A stretch of DNA of 64,000 nucleotides from the NCBI RefSeq assembly GCF_009688965.1, contig NZ_AP021875.1, positions 1,922,001-1,986,000 on the forward strand, written 5' to 3'. The stretch is from Desulfosarcina widdelii (GTDB taxonomy: Bacteria > Desulfobacterota > Desulfobacteria > Desulfobacterales > Desulfosarcinaceae). Under the pieces are notes generated by a model. That model was not told where the DNA came from and searched no databases. It saw only the letters and a program-made list of their open reading frames with translations. The position numbers and the translations under genes are program-made. Below, in pieces: positions 1 through 8,254 of this stretch (position 1 is the first letter of the stretch; each line of letters starts with the position of its first letter).

Positions 1-626
1 GCCTTGCGGATCGCCTCGGTCGGCCCGGCATGGGATATCTGCAGGTTGTCATTTCTGCGAATTCTCAGCTCCGCGTCGGTTTCCAGGTCGCGCCCCTCGA
101 CGGCCGCGTTGGGATTGGTGACGCTGTCCAGCCCGGAAATCGGTGTGTCGATGTTGGTCAGCGCCCCGGCAGACACGGAAATGGGTCCGGTTTCGGTGGC
201 GATGCAGTCCACCGTGGCGCTGCCGCCGGAAAGGGTCGCCTCTTCTTCGGTTTCGAAAGTCACATCCGGCGCACCGTCTACCGAGAGGACCGTTCCTGCC
301 GGAACCACGGTGCCGTCGGTTCCGGACAGGGTGACGCCGGATATCCGGCTGTACGCCGCCGGCAGCCGGGTATGGGCCGTGATCGATGCACAGTGGTCCA
401 GGCTGATGCCGTCGGCCGAATCCGGATACAGGGCGTTGTAGAGATCCTGCAGCGCCTCCCAGAGCAGGGCCTCGCGCTCGGCGAAAATACTTTTCAGCTG
501 GCCGAACACGGATGGTGCGGTCGTGTTGATGTGCACCCCGAACGCGGCCCGGAGAGCGCCCTCGATCTCCGCTTCGCACTCGTTGATGGTTTTAAGGACA
601 AACCCTTGCGCTGTCAGGCCGCTCAT
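1..626 (-). CDS. Baseplate J/gp47 family protein (partial, C-terminus outside window)
   Basis: Translation from the ATG at 626 begins MSGLTAQGFVLKTI and continues open to the window edge (208 residues visible). The sequence resembles the N-terminal half of gpJ/gp47 baseplate wedge proteins: an early helical part with FAEREALLWEALQDLYN, then a beta-rich part with TLSGTDGTVVPAGTVL and a GRDLETDAELR motif, which is typical of the family. Its start overlaps the stop of the upstream gp25-like gene by ATGA, as expected in the gpW-gpJ order of contractile-tail phages. The protein would build the periphery of the baseplate. Confidence 0.8.
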   Translation of the reverse strand, partial: MSGLTAQGFVLKTINECEAEIEGALRAAFGVHINTTAPSVFGQLKSIFAEREALLWEALQDLYNALYPDSADGISLDHCASITAHTRLPAAYSRISGVTLSGTDGTVVPAGTVLSVDGAPDVTFETEEEATLSGGSATVDCIATETGPISVSAGALTNIDTPISGLDSVTNPNAAVEGRDLETDAELRIRRNDNLQISHAGPTEAIRK

Positions 627-979
627 GGCACCACCTCTTCGAAGTAGATCTGCTCGCCTTCCTCATTGATCGCCCCGAACGCCACTTTCAGCTGCCGGGT
701 CCGGGAATCCGCCAGCAGATCAAACGCAGTCAGCTCAACGATGCCCGGCGTATTGATAATGACCGATTTGAAAATGCCATCCAGCACCACCGGGTTGGAT
801 TGCTTCACGAGAACTTGCTGCAAATAGGGTACGCCCTCGCGCAGGTCCCGGAACCATTCACCCATCCACGTCTTCAGCCGCTGGGCCAGGTGTTGCTCGA
901 TGGCGTCGCCTTCGGTCACCTTGGCCAGATCGCGGTTGGAGACGATCAGATCCCAATTGCTGTCCAGGGCCAGGTCCAC
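623..979 (-). CDS. Phage baseplate wedge protein, GPW/gp25-like
   Basis: A 118-residue protein beginning MDLALDSNWDLIV. The pattern of an early DLALDSNWDLI strand, a QHLAQRLKTWMGEWFRD helix and a late strand-rich half is typical of gpW/gp25-like baseplate subunits, which join the sheath-proximal baseplate to the gpJ wedge. Length fits the family. It overlaps gpJ downstream by 4 nt and follows the 74-residue protein directly. Family assignment is from sequence pattern only. Confidence 0.7.
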   Translation of the reverse strand: MDLALDSNWDLIVSNRDLAKVTEGDAIEQHLAQRLKTWMGEWFRDLREGVPYLQQVLVKQSNPVVLDGIFKSVIINTPGIVELTAFDLLADSRTRQLKVAFGAINEEGEQIYFEEVVP

Positions 980-1203
980 TATTCGAGGTCCCCCTTACCG
1001 GTCAGCGCCCCGCCCAGGCTGTCCAGAAACGTGCCAGGTGTGGCATTTCCGTTGGCCGTGATGTGGTCAACGATAGCCGTACAGATCACCTGCCACTGTT
1101 GCTCGAGGATCGCCTTCTCATTGACGTCCAGCATGCCGCCCGGAACCGTGGCGGCAATCGCCGCCGCCACTTCCGAACCCATCTGGTTGCCGTTCATCGC
1201 CAT
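979..1203 (-). CDS. Hypothetical phage baseplate-region protein (74 aa)
   Basis: A small protein, MAMNGNQMGSEVAAAIA..., lying between the spike gene and the gp25-like gene with 1-2 nt spacing on each side, so it is part of the same translationally coupled tail operon. No transmembrane segment or cysteines. The sequence resembles short proteins found at this position in other contractile-tail prophages, but no function can be assigned from it. Confidence 0.6.
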   Translation of the reverse strand: MAMNGNQMGSEVAAAIAATVPGGMLDVNEKAILEQQWQVICTAIVDHITANGNATPGTFLDSLGGALTGKGDLE

Positions 1204-1205
1204 CG

Positions 1206-1874
1206 CTATGTCCTCTTGATCGTTGCCAGCCGGCTGCGGTCATCCTGCAGTGCTGTGATGGTCGTATGGTAAAACGGCATGGCGCCCGCCGCCGTTATTA
1301 CCCTCGCATCGATCAGATGTCCGATGAGGCTGTCCACGATGGTGAGAAATTCCTCCGACGCGCCGGAAATGGAGATTTTCCCGGAAGGTTCCATCTCGAT
1401 GCGCATCTGATTATTTTGCAGCACCGTATTGGCGGCGCTGGTATCGGATAGCGGGTTGCCGAACGGTCGCAGCCCGGGAATAAAAATCGGATCCTTGATA
1501 TGATGAATCCGGGCATCGGACGGCGCTACGATCTGTCCGCTGCCGGCCAGCCAGGCGTCCAGACTGCGGTCCGCGAACACCAGCATGCCCAGGTCGCCGG
1601 ATGCCACCGGAAGATGCAGGTAGGCACTGCCCCCCGCCGCCGACGGCCACTGCACCGGCACGTCCGTGATCACCGGAAGTTCCGCCCGGCCGCTGTCTCC
1701 TTCGGAAAGTTTCTGAATATACTGTTTTTTGAAAAGCGGCTTGACGTTGGCCTTCTGAGCAGAATGATCGTATTTTTCGATGCGGGCGGGAAGGCACACG
1801 CGCAGGTCCAGCATCTGGCGCCGGATAGCGTCCATGATGACTTTGGCCATCGTCTTGCCCGCTTTTCCGCTCAT
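1206..1874 (-). CDS. Gp138-like membrane-puncturing spike protein
   Basis: A 222-residue protein. Residues about 20-110 (LRVCLPARIEKYDHSAQKA, then VPVQWPSAAGGSAYLHLPV) match the OB-fold domain of Gp138-type central spike proteins, with the usual GDLGMLVFADRSLDAW stretch. The C-terminal part (RIEMEPSGKISISGASEEF) is beta-rich, as in the tip-forming repeats of these spikes. It lies between the hub gene and gp25-like gene, the normal place for a spike. Its ATG overlaps the hub stop codon. Confidence 0.75.
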   Translation of the reverse strand: MSGKAGKTMAKVIMDAIRRQMLDLRVCLPARIEKYDHSAQKANVKPLFKKQYIQKLSEGDSGRAELPVITDVPVQWPSAAGGSAYLHLPVASGDLGMLVFADRSLDAWLAGSGQIVAPSDARIHHIKDPIFIPGLRPFGNPLSDTSAANTVLQNNQMRIEMEPSGKISISGASEEFLTIVDSLIGHLIDARVITAAGAMPFYHTTITALQDDRSRLATIKRT

Positions 1875-2713
1875 AGGGTCACCGCCACGCCTTCAGCGTA
1901 CCAGCTCTGGCCGTGGGTATCGCCGACGAAGTCCACCGCCTCCAGTTTGTACAAACCGTTTACGGATTGATTCTGATCACATTGAATTTTTACCAGTCGG
2001 CCCGGTGCGATGCCGGGAAGAATCAGGGCCGTGAACTCAATCCCGGCCGTTCCTTCGTTGACATCGCGCAGCACGGGCACGCCCACCAGCCCGGTGGCGG
2101 GCGTAAGCAAAACAGCCTCTGCCGGCAGGGCCTGGTTTTTGGGCAGCACCTGCAGCGTGTTATTCTGGATCGACCACTCCAACCCCTGGTTTTTGGTCAG
2201 CCGATCCATCGCGTCTTTGCTCATTTCGGATAGCACGTCACCGCGCTCCGTTTTTTTGGACTCGATCCCGATCATGGAACCCAACGCCACTTTGCCCTGT
2301 TCGACGAACGACTTGGCCACATCCTGCATGATGGCTTTCATGTCCGTGCCCGCCGCGTAACTGCGGTCCACGTGCACGCGCCGGATTGCATTGCGGCCGT
2401 CCCCGCATTCGATGGTGGTCACCCAGTCGGCGCCCTGGCGGGAAACGTAGGCGCGGGCGACGTCGCCGACGTAGAGCGTTTCCAGGCGGTCCCCGTAACC
2501 GGCCTCCAGCATCACGAACGCATCCTCTTTGCTCACCATCGCCCGCGAATTTTTCGATAGGTTGTACAGGGTGATTTTGGCCGTGTTGGGAAAGCTTTCC
2601 GAGTTCTTCTCGATCTGGAACACCGTGCGCAAACCAGTAATCTTGAGGGCCTCGCCGCTTTTGCGGCTGCCCAGGGTAACGGCGCTATTGCGTTCGAAAA
2701 GCCGATCACTCAT
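1871..2713 (-). CDS. Phage baseplate hub protein
   Basis: About 280 residues. The ATG at 2713 (MSDRLFERNSAV) is preferred over an in-frame start 15 nt upstream because it gives a tighter overlap with the preceding gene. The LYNLSKNSRAMVSKEDAFVMLEAGYGD stretch is typical of hub proteins related to gpD/gp44, where it is part of the first beta-barrel domain. The C-terminal part (GRLVKIQCDQNQSVNGLYKL) fits the last barrel. It would form the ring carrying the spike encoded downstream. Confidence 0.7.
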   Translation of the reverse strand: MSDRLFERNSAVTLGSRKSGEALKITGLRTVFQIEKNSESFPNTAKITLYNLSKNSRAMVSKEDAFVMLEAGYGDRLETLYVGDVARAYVSRQGADWVTTIECGDGRNAIRRVHVDRSYAAGTDMKAIMQDVAKSFVEQGKVALGSMIGIESKKTERGDVLSEMSKDAMDRLTKNQGLEWSIQNNTLQVLPKNQALPAEAVLLTPATGLVGVPVLRDVNEGTAGIEFTALILPGIAPGRLVKIQCDQNQSVNGLYKLEAVDFVGDTHGQSWYAEGVAVTL

Positions 2714-3032
2714 CCTCGGCCTCCACATAGATCAGCTTGACGTCCTGGCCGAAATTCTCCCGGTCCGGCTCGCCGTATGTGTCGACGAAGTTGACCACGA
2801 ACAGCCGCCCCGGGGGGAATGCGGCGTCGGAATAATGGGCCAGCAGGTCCACACCCAGGCGAACGGCCCGGCCGGCCAGAAGAACCGTCTCGTCGGCGGC
2901 CAGCAGGTCCAGGAACCAGGCATCGGCCCGAGTGTTGTACCGCAGCCGGAATCCGTACACCGTGCCGTCCAGTTCGATGTTGAAACTCTGGTAGGGCGTA
3001 TCCGCCGCAACGGGTAATGCCACCAGGCCCAT
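2706..3032 (-). CDS. Phage baseplate plug protein (DUF6983-like)
   Basis: A 108-residue beta-rich protein containing PYQSFNIELDGTVYGFRLRYN and a later DAWFLDLLAADETVLLAGRAV segment. This is the characteristic layout of the baseplate 'plug' family in short contractile-tail phages, whose members sit between Dit-like and hub genes, as here. It overlaps the hub start by 8 nt and abuts the Dit-like gene by a one-base stop/start overlap. Assignment is by sequence pattern and position. Confidence 0.65.
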   Translation of the reverse strand: MGLVALPVAADTPYQSFNIELDGTVYGFRLRYNTRADAWFLDLLAADETVLLAGRAVRLGVDLLAHYSDAAFPPGRLFVVNFVDTYGEPDRENFGQDVKLIYVEAEDE

Positions 3033-3736
3033 TACTCATCTCCAACAATCAGTTGATAAAGCCAGCTGGCGTACTTTTCCTCGGCGTCGCTCAGCGTCGA
3101 GGATTGCTGCCGGCCGGCCTGCTTTTCGGAAGATCCCAGATCCCGCGTATCCTCGCTCAATGCCTCCCTGGGCACCGCCACCGTCTCGCTGTTGACGATC
3201 CGGACTTCCCGGAAGGAAGCCGAGAAAACCAGCGCCCCGGCATTTTGCGCCGTGCGCAACGGAGAAAACCGTTCCATCACCATGTTCGTAAATGTGGCCA
3301 GCCCCGACACGATGGTCAGCAAAACTTTTTTCTCGTAAATTTCCTCGAATACATCCAGGGCCGCCCTGGCCGGCTTCGGCGATGCGGCCACCATGCGATT
3401 GCCCAGGATAACCGCCGCCGCCGTGGCCACGGTTTTCGCCGGTCCGGAAAAAATCCCGCCCACGATGCCGGCGGCATTGCCGATCATGGCCGTGGTCAGG
3501 TTGATGGGCGAATCGCTCACTGATCCATCGATGTTCAGCGTCCGGCCCTTTTGGATGATGTGGTCCGAGATCTCGGAACCGTCCTCCACCGCGTGGGCCG
3601 TGGCATGGGCGTCAAGGGAAAACCGCTCGCTGTGCGTGCAGTCCACCTGCAGCAGCACGCGTTCCGCATCGCCGGTGTTGTACTGCAGGGTCAGCCGGCG
3701 CGGAAAAAAAACGGTATGAATGCTTTCGAAGGCCAT
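3032..3736 (-). CDS. Dit-like phage tail/baseplate protein
   Basis: A 234-residue protein located directly after the tape measure gene. The segments DGSEISDHIIQKGRTLNIDG and SDSPINLTTA match the N-terminal domain of Dit-like baseplate proteins of contractile phages. A hydrophobic glycine/alanine-rich stretch (about residues 85-115) follows, probably a buried helix rather than a true membrane anchor. The C-terminal about 45 residues are polar and rich in S, E and Q. It is expected to form the ring at the tube-baseplate junction. Confidence 0.7.
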   Translation of the reverse strand: MAFESIHTVFFPRRLTLQYNTGDAERVLLQVDCTHSERFSLDAHATAHAVEDGSEISDHIIQKGRTLNIDGSVSDSPINLTTAMIGNAAGIVGGIFSGPAKTVATAAAVILGNRMVAASPKPARAALDVFEEIYEKKVLLTIVSGLATFTNMVMERFSPLRTAQNAGALVFSASFREVRIVNSETVAVPREALSEDTRDLGSSEKQAGRQQSSTLSDAEEKYASWLYQLIVGDE

Positions 3737-3739
3737 GAT

Positions 3740-5305
3740 TCACTCTGCCGTTGCCGGCTCCAGATATCCGGAAGCGTCCTGGAGCATTCGCTGAATACCA
3801 TCCGACACGCCGCTTCTCACCGCGCCGGCCACTTCCGATGCCGGCGTGCCTTCAGGGACGCTGACGTTGATGGGCGCATTGACGTTAACACGCTGCCGGT
3901 TGTTGACAATGCCGGCAGTGGAGGCAGGCGCATCGCCCGGCCCCATGCCGAATAGCGAAAAAATATCTTGTATCTTGCCGCCCATCCATTTGGCGCTCGT
4001 CTCCAGCGGATCGTCGATAAACTTCGTTACTGCTTCGATTTTATCTAGGATGGGCTGTAGAATCTCCTTGATGATAAAATCGTAAATGCCTTGAAAGATC
4101 TTAAAAAGCTTATCCTTCCATTCGATTGCTTTTAACCGAACCGTCTCGAATGCCTTCTTGAAGTTCTCAACGAGCAACCCGGTAATGGACTTGTCTCCCT
4201 GGATGTATCGATAGATATCCTCGAGCACCAGGGTGATGCCCGCTGCGGCTGCGGCGATGGCTGCCGGAACCCATGCGGCCGGACCCAGGGCGGCCAACCA
4301 AGCGGTGATGGCGGACAGGCGCACCGCCGCCAGCGCCCGCACGATGGCACCGAGCCCCATCAAGACATTGGCAATGGCAGAACCGGCCCAAACCGCCATG
4401 AACAGCCCGCCTGCGATCCCCGCCAATCGCATGGCCCGCTCCAACCCTCCGAAGCGGTCGACCAGATCGGAGAGAATAATGTAGAGCACCCGGCCGACAT
4501 CGATCATGCCCCGGATAAACTGGGTCAGCGCGCGGATCGCCCCTTGCAGGTTGGCCTTGATGATCTCCCGGTGCGTCGCCACCCACAGGCGGAACTGCTG
4601 CAAGCCCCGTATCATCATGGGCAGCAGGCCCACGCCCACGGCATTCTTGATACCCACCAGCACCAGCTGCGCCCGGGTCATTTCGTCATTGAACGTCTCG
4701 GCGTTGCGGGCATCCGCCTCCCCGATCACGAAGCCCAGGGAGCGCGCGTCGGCCCGCATCTCCCGCAGGGCTGCCCCGCCGTTGCGCAGCATGTTGACCA
4801 TGCTGACGCCTTCGGTGTCGAACAACTTGAAGGCCAGGGCCACCCGCTTGCTGGGGTCTTCGATTCGCGCCATGCCGTCGGCAATGTCCTCGAGCAGATC
4901 GGCGCTTTTTCTCACACGTCCTTCGCCGTCCGTGACGACAACGCCCAGCTCCCTGAGGGCGTCCTTGGCCACGCCGGTGCCCTCGGCAGCCTCGGCCGCC
5001 CGGCGGGTCATGCGCTGGAGGCCGGTGTCGAAGTTGGTCTGGGCGATGCCGGACAGCTCGGCGGCATAGCGCAGCTCCTGAAGCGCCTCGACGTTCACTC
5101 CCAGCTTGTCGGCCGTCTTGGCCGCCTGGTCGCCAAAGCCGGCCACCTGTTTAGTCAGGCCAACTAGGAGCCCGGTACCCGCCGTTACCACCGCGCCCAA
5201 ACCAAAAATCATATGCTTTGCGCTTCGGACCCCTTTTTCCAATTTATTGAGGTCTTCGTCTTTAACGTCGAAGCCGATGCTGACGAACAGATCGCGGATC
5301 TTCAT
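3740..5305 (-). CDS. Phage tail tape measure protein
   Basis: A 521-residue protein, MKIRDLFVSIGFDVKDEDLN..., with the N-terminal 'distance to tail core' pattern typical of tape measure proteins (helical, with LGVNVEALQELRYAAELSG near residue 70). It has several hydrophobic helices between residues 30-55 and 290-360. The length suggests a short tail, roughly 75-80 nm if 1.5 Å per residue holds. It overlaps the frameshifted chaperone extension by 4 nt, a standard arrangement. Confidence 0.85.
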   Translation of the reverse strand: MKIRDLFVSIGFDVKDEDLNKLEKGVRSAKHMIFGLGAVVTAGTGLLVGLTKQVAGFGDQAAKTADKLGVNVEALQELRYAAELSGIAQTNFDTGLQRMTRRAAEAAEGTGVAKDALRELGVVVTDGEGRVRKSADLLEDIADGMARIEDPSKRVALAFKLFDTEGVSMVNMLRNGGAALREMRADARSLGFVIGEADARNAETFNDEMTRAQLVLVGIKNAVGVGLLPMMIRGLQQFRLWVATHREIIKANLQGAIRALTQFIRGMIDVGRVLYIILSDLVDRFGGLERAMRLAGIAGGLFMAVWAGSAIANVLMGLGAIVRALAAVRLSAITAWLAALGPAAWVPAAIAAAAAGITLVLEDIYRYIQGDKSITGLLVENFKKAFETVRLKAIEWKDKLFKIFQGIYDFIIKEILQPILDKIEAVTKFIDDPLETSAKWMGGKIQDIFSLFGMGPGDAPASTAGIVNNRQRVNVNAPINVSVPEGTPASEVAGAVRSGVSDGIQRMLQDASGYLEPATAE

Positions 5306-5541
5306 GATTGTTTGCCCCTGCGGTTATCGACCGCCCACCGTTCGGCCTCGGACTGGATGTCCAGGGCCTCGTGGGCGTCGGCCAGGTCGCACAGCGACCA
5401 GTGGGTCTCGATCTCTTCCAGTGTGGTGATCCGGGCCGCCACCGGACGCCACAGATACCAGTTTACGTTTGTGGGTCCGGGGTCATAGCCGCCAGCCTGG
5501 CCACCAGGTCCCTGGCGGCGCCGGACCATTCGTCGAAAAAA
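5302..5541 (-). CDS. Tail assembly chaperone, -1 frameshift extension (DUF6889-like)
   Basis: Reading in the -1 frame relative to the chaperone gene, translation downstream of about 5470 gives NVNWYLWRPVAARITTLEEI and continues DLADAHEALDIQSEAERW to a stop that overlaps the tape measure start. This reads like a real protein, but it has no convincing start codon or ribosome binding site of its own. A perfect slippery heptamer at 5535-5541 in the upstream gene would connect the two frames, giving a fusion like G/GT of lambda-type phages. An independent start cannot be excluded. Confidence 0.6.
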   Translation of the reverse strand, partial: FFRRMVRRRQGPGGQAGGYDPGPTNVNWYLWRPVAARITTLEEIETHWSLCDLADAHEALDIQSEAERWAVDNRRGKQS

Positions 5542-5915
5542 TCCGAGTACTCCGCTTGCAGCGCCGCGCCGACCACCTTGAACAGGTGCGGCAGGCGCCC
5601 CTTGAAAATCGAATCGAAGTTCCGGGACACTTCTCCGCGTCCCTTGCAGATCGCCTGGGAGAGAAGATCGTCCACGATGCCTTCGACCTCGTTTTCGTCG
5701 ATACGGTCGCACAGCGCGCCCATTATTCTGGAAATGTCCAGGTCGGCATCCATGAGGCTTTTGAAATTGGCCTTGGCACCGTCCGCCACGGCCCCGGCAG
5801 GTGCGCCCACAATCTTGAAGATGCGCAGCAGCAGCTTCATGGACTGCTTGGGCGGCATCTGGTGAAACGTGTACTCATGGTCATCGATGATTTTTACGAC
5901 GGCTTCTCTTCCCAT
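5463..5915 (-). CDS. Phage tail assembly chaperone (zero-frame product)
   Basis: A 150-residue acidic, helical protein, MGREAVVKIIDDHEYTFHQM..., located between the tube gene and the tape measure gene. This is the position of tail assembly chaperones that coat the tape measure during tube polymerisation. It contains the segment LPHLFKVVGAALQAEYSDFFDEW, and the slippery site falls in the DFF codons. The start overlaps the stop of the tube gene by one base. Confidence 0.7.
   Translation of the reverse strand: MGREAVVKIIDDHEYTFHQMPPKQSMKLLLRIFKIVGAPAGAVADGAKANFKSLMDADLDISRIMGALCDRIDENEVEGIVDDLLSQAICKGRGEVSRNFDSIFKGRLPHLFKVVGAALQAEYSDFFDEWSGAARDLVARLAAMTPDPQT
5535..5541 (-). promoter_or_regulatory. 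Putative programmed -1 frameshift site (TTTTTTC)
   Basis: On the coding strand the codons GAT TTT TTC of the tail chaperone contain the heptamer T TTT TTC in the correct phase for a -1 slip (X XXY YYZ). Shifting here moves ribosomes into the frame that ends at 5302. The site lies 70 nt before the zero-frame stop at 5463, the usual place in tail-chaperone genes. Confidence 0.6.
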
Positions 5916-6313
5916 CAGTTACCTCCCACGGTGAACTCGGCCAGCGCGCCCTTCAACGTCCACTCGCGTTCCCCCGACTCCTTTCCAAACTCGCTGCCCG
6001 CCTGCCGGATCACGGTCCCCTCGGGCATGGCATACAGGGAATACCCGGAGCTGTCCTTCACCACGCATGAAAGCAACGCATCTGACTTCTCATAGGCGGA
6101 AAGAACGCCGTTGTCCTGTGATGTCTGTGGCAACGTGATCTTAATGGCGCCCAGGGTGTTCAGGTTTTTGGTCCGGGTCGCCTCGCCGGACGTGCCGGCC
6201 GAAAACGACCAGCTGTCCTCGTCGCGTCCGACCACGACCTTGTTCCAGCTCTTGATGATCGATCCGCCTACGATCAGGCTCACCTGGTCGGGGTTGTAGG
6301 TTTTGGTCTCCAT
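5915..6313 (-). CDS. Phage tail tube protein (DUF3277-like)
   Basis: A 132-residue protein starting METKTYNPDQVSLIVGG. The phrase YNPDQVSLIVGGSIIKSW and the later DSWSFSAGTSGEATRTKNLN are characteristic of the DUF3277 family, the inner tube proteins of contractile-tail phages that also carry a DUF3383 sheath. The upstream gene here is indeed a DUF3383 protein. Length agrees with the family. Confidence 0.8.
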   Translation of the reverse strand: METKTYNPDQVSLIVGGSIIKSWNKVVVGRDEDSWSFSAGTSGEATRTKNLNTLGAIKITLPQTSQDNGVLSAYEKSDALLSCVVKDSSGYSLYAMPEGTVIRQAGSEFGKESGEREWTLKGALAEFTVGGN

Positions 6314-6359
6314 GATGCCTCTCCTCGTTTTCTATGTCCTATCGCCTATAGCCCGATCT

Positions 6360-7421
6360 TTACAGTGTCAGCTTGCCGGCGATGCTCACCTTGTGCACCG
6401 CGTAGGCCAGCGTGGCGGCGAACTCCACGTCGTTGAGAAAACGCTGGGCCTTTTCCAGCGGGTCGAGGGCGTCGATGTCCGGCATGGTGATGTCGACGGT
6501 GCCGGCCACGAGAAAATCGGCGTCAACAGCTTTTTGCAGCCGGTATCGCAATTCGGTCTCAATCACCGTCAAACCCTGCACGGTAAAGGGAATCTTGTTC
6601 GCGTTGATCAGCTTCAAGTAAATACCCTCGGCGATGCGCGCCTTGAGCCAGTCGCACCCGCGAATGGTATCGATGTACTCTCCGGATGCCATGACGCCTT
6701 CGCCGGAAATGATATTCACGCCGGCCACGGTTTCGTAAAAATTGGCGCTCTTGGCTTTCAGGTTGGTGACGGCGGTGGTGGTCAGATCGTCGGCCGTGAT
6801 CCCGGAAAGCTGTTTGAATTTCCAGGTGATGGATCCGGGGTCCTCGGGCAGGCAGCGTCCCAGCCAGGCCCCTTCCGGATAATTGGCGTGGTCGGCGCTG
6901 TACATGATCGCCGTTCGGTCGTAGGCCGCCGCCTGAAGGGTGGAAGCGATGTCCGTGTCCGCACTGGTGATCATGGCCGCTTCTGCGATGCAGGCGATGA
7001 AGATCTTGTCGCGCGGCTCGATCCAGGCCGCCGCCGCCGCGATATCGGCGATCTGATCGGACTCCTCGCCGTCGCGGGTAAGCATCAGGGCGTACCAGTC
7101 GCCATGAGCCTCCTGCATGGCCGACAGTTCGTCTCCCAGGGTCTCGGCCGTATCGTAGCGGCCGATAACGATCTGCTCGGGCCGGATGTCCTGGCCGAAC
7201 AGGGCCGCCGCCGCTTTCCATTGCTCCGTGGTCGTCTCGAAGTCGGCCTCGATCGCCTCGATGGAATTGTAAACGCGGTACCGGTCGGTGGTTTCTCCCT
7301 CGGTGAATTCGGCATTCGCCAGCGGCCCGAATACCAGCGGCGTGCCGAATCCGGCCTGGGTGATCTTGGCCGTCTCGCGGGTGATGTTGACTACGACAAT
7401 GTCGTTCAGTTGGGTTCCCAT
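6360..7421 (-). CDS. Phage tail sheath protein (DUF3383-like)
   Basis: A 353-residue protein, MGTQLNDIVVVNITRETAKI..., with TQAGFGTPLVFGP near the N-terminus and a conserved C-terminal part (RLQKAVDADFLVAGTVDITM, then AVHKVSIAGKLTL). These match DUF3383 contractile sheath subunits. The C-terminal strand IAGKLTL is the part that donates to the neighbouring subunit in sheath polymers. Paired with the DUF3277 tube gene 46 nt downstream. Confidence 0.85.
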   Translation of the reverse strand: MGTQLNDIVVVNITRETAKITQAGFGTPLVFGPLANAEFTEGETTDRYRVYNSIEAIEADFETTTEQWKAAAALFGQDIRPEQIVIGRYDTAETLGDELSAMQEAHGDWYALMLTRDGEESDQIADIAAAAAWIEPRDKIFIACIAEAAMITSADTDIASTLQAAAYDRTAIMYSADHANYPEGAWLGRCLPEDPGSITWKFKQLSGITADDLTTTAVTNLKAKSANFYETVAGVNIISGEGVMASGEYIDTIRGCDWLKARIAEGIYLKLINANKIPFTVQGLTVIETELRYRLQKAVDADFLVAGTVDITMPDIDALDPLEKAQRFLNDVEFAATLAYAVHKVSIAGKLTL

Positions 7422-7424
7422 GAT

Positions 7425-7934
7425 TTACTCCACCTCGATGGTTATGGTTTGGTCGCAAACGCCGCTGGAGATGCCCACCTTGTGGATTTCTCCCGGCGTA
7501 TCGGTTGCAGCCTCGGCCCAGGCGATGAAAATGTCGATCACCGCCCGGCCTTCGTGCTGGGTGTCCATCAGCGCCGTGATGTCGCGCGGGCCGTCATGGC
7601 CCCACACGGCAAACCCGGCTTGCCTTAGGGTCGTCTGGTGGGTCGGCAGCTGCAGGGCGTCTTCGACCGCAACCGCCATGACCAGGGCATTGTCGCCGAA
7701 AGTGCTCACGCTCAGCGTAGCCAGCTTGCGCAGGGCATGGGCAAAGGTGTCCTCGGCATCCCACCGCTGCTCTCCCGGACCGGTGGACTGCGGTCCGGCA
7801 ATGATGTCCAGGGAAGCAAACGGCGCATTCGGACGCTGGCCGCCCTCATGCTCCCAGATGACCGTGACGCCGGTTAAAATCGCCTGAATCCAGGCGTGCA
7901 ACGCGTTTTCCCGTGCGGTGCTCAGCCGCTGCAT
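7425..7934 (-). CDS. Phage neck/tail terminator-like protein
   Basis: A 169-residue protein located between the small neck genes and the sheath gene, where tail terminators are normally encoded. It contains VTVIWEHEGGQRPNAPFASL, the pattern seen in LIC_12616/gp12-like phage neck terminator proteins. Overlaps its upstream neighbour by one base. Function is inferred mainly from family pattern and position. Confidence 0.65.
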   Translation of the reverse strand: MQRLSTARENALHAWIQAILTGVTVIWEHEGGQRPNAPFASLDIIAGPQSTGPGEQRWDAEDTFAHALRKLATLSVSTFGDNALVMAVAVEDALQLPTHQTTLRQAGFAVWGHDGPRDITALMDTQHEGRAVIDIFIAWAEAATDTPGEIHKVGISSGVCDQTITIEVE

Positions 7935-8254
7935 TATTGCTCCTCGACGCGCATCAGCCGCGCCTTGTAGTGCGGCTGGTTGAACGGGGTCCAGTCCTCG
8001 ACCGCCTGGACTTCGTATTCGATGCCGTCTCCCCGCTTGACAACATCCCCGTTCTCCAGGGCGAAGGCGGTGTAAATCTTGAGCGGCTGTCGTTCGCGGT
8101 CGCCCTCGGGCAGCTGCTGCAGTTCCCTGCCGGACAGCGGCTGGATGTTGCCGGAGGCCGAATGATCGGTGGCCGTGCCGTCCACCCAGCGTCCGTTCAC
8201 GTAGCTGCCGGCGGCCTTTCGGGTGACGGTGATGGTTTCAACGGCCAGCTTCAT
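7934..8254 (-). CDS. Phage head-tail connector region protein (106 aa)
   Basis: A small protein (MKLAVETITVTRKAAGSYVN) with a beta-rich N-terminal half and ENGDVVKRGDGIEYEVQAVE in the C-terminal half, resembling the small head-closure or connector proteins found between DUF4054 and tail terminator genes. Translation is coupled to its neighbours (4 nt overlap upstream, one base downstream). Confidence 0.55.
   Translation of the reverse strand: MKLAVETITVTRKAAGSYVNGRWVDGTATDHSASGNIQPLSGRELQQLPEGDRERQPLKIYTAFALENGDVVKRGDGIEYEVQAVEDWTPFNQPHYKARLMRVEEQ

Noticed and set aside
6303..7628. Plus-strand frame of 441 residues across the sheath gene
   Set aside because: Lies opposite a recognisable sheath gene and spans two adjacent genes with shadow-like composition.
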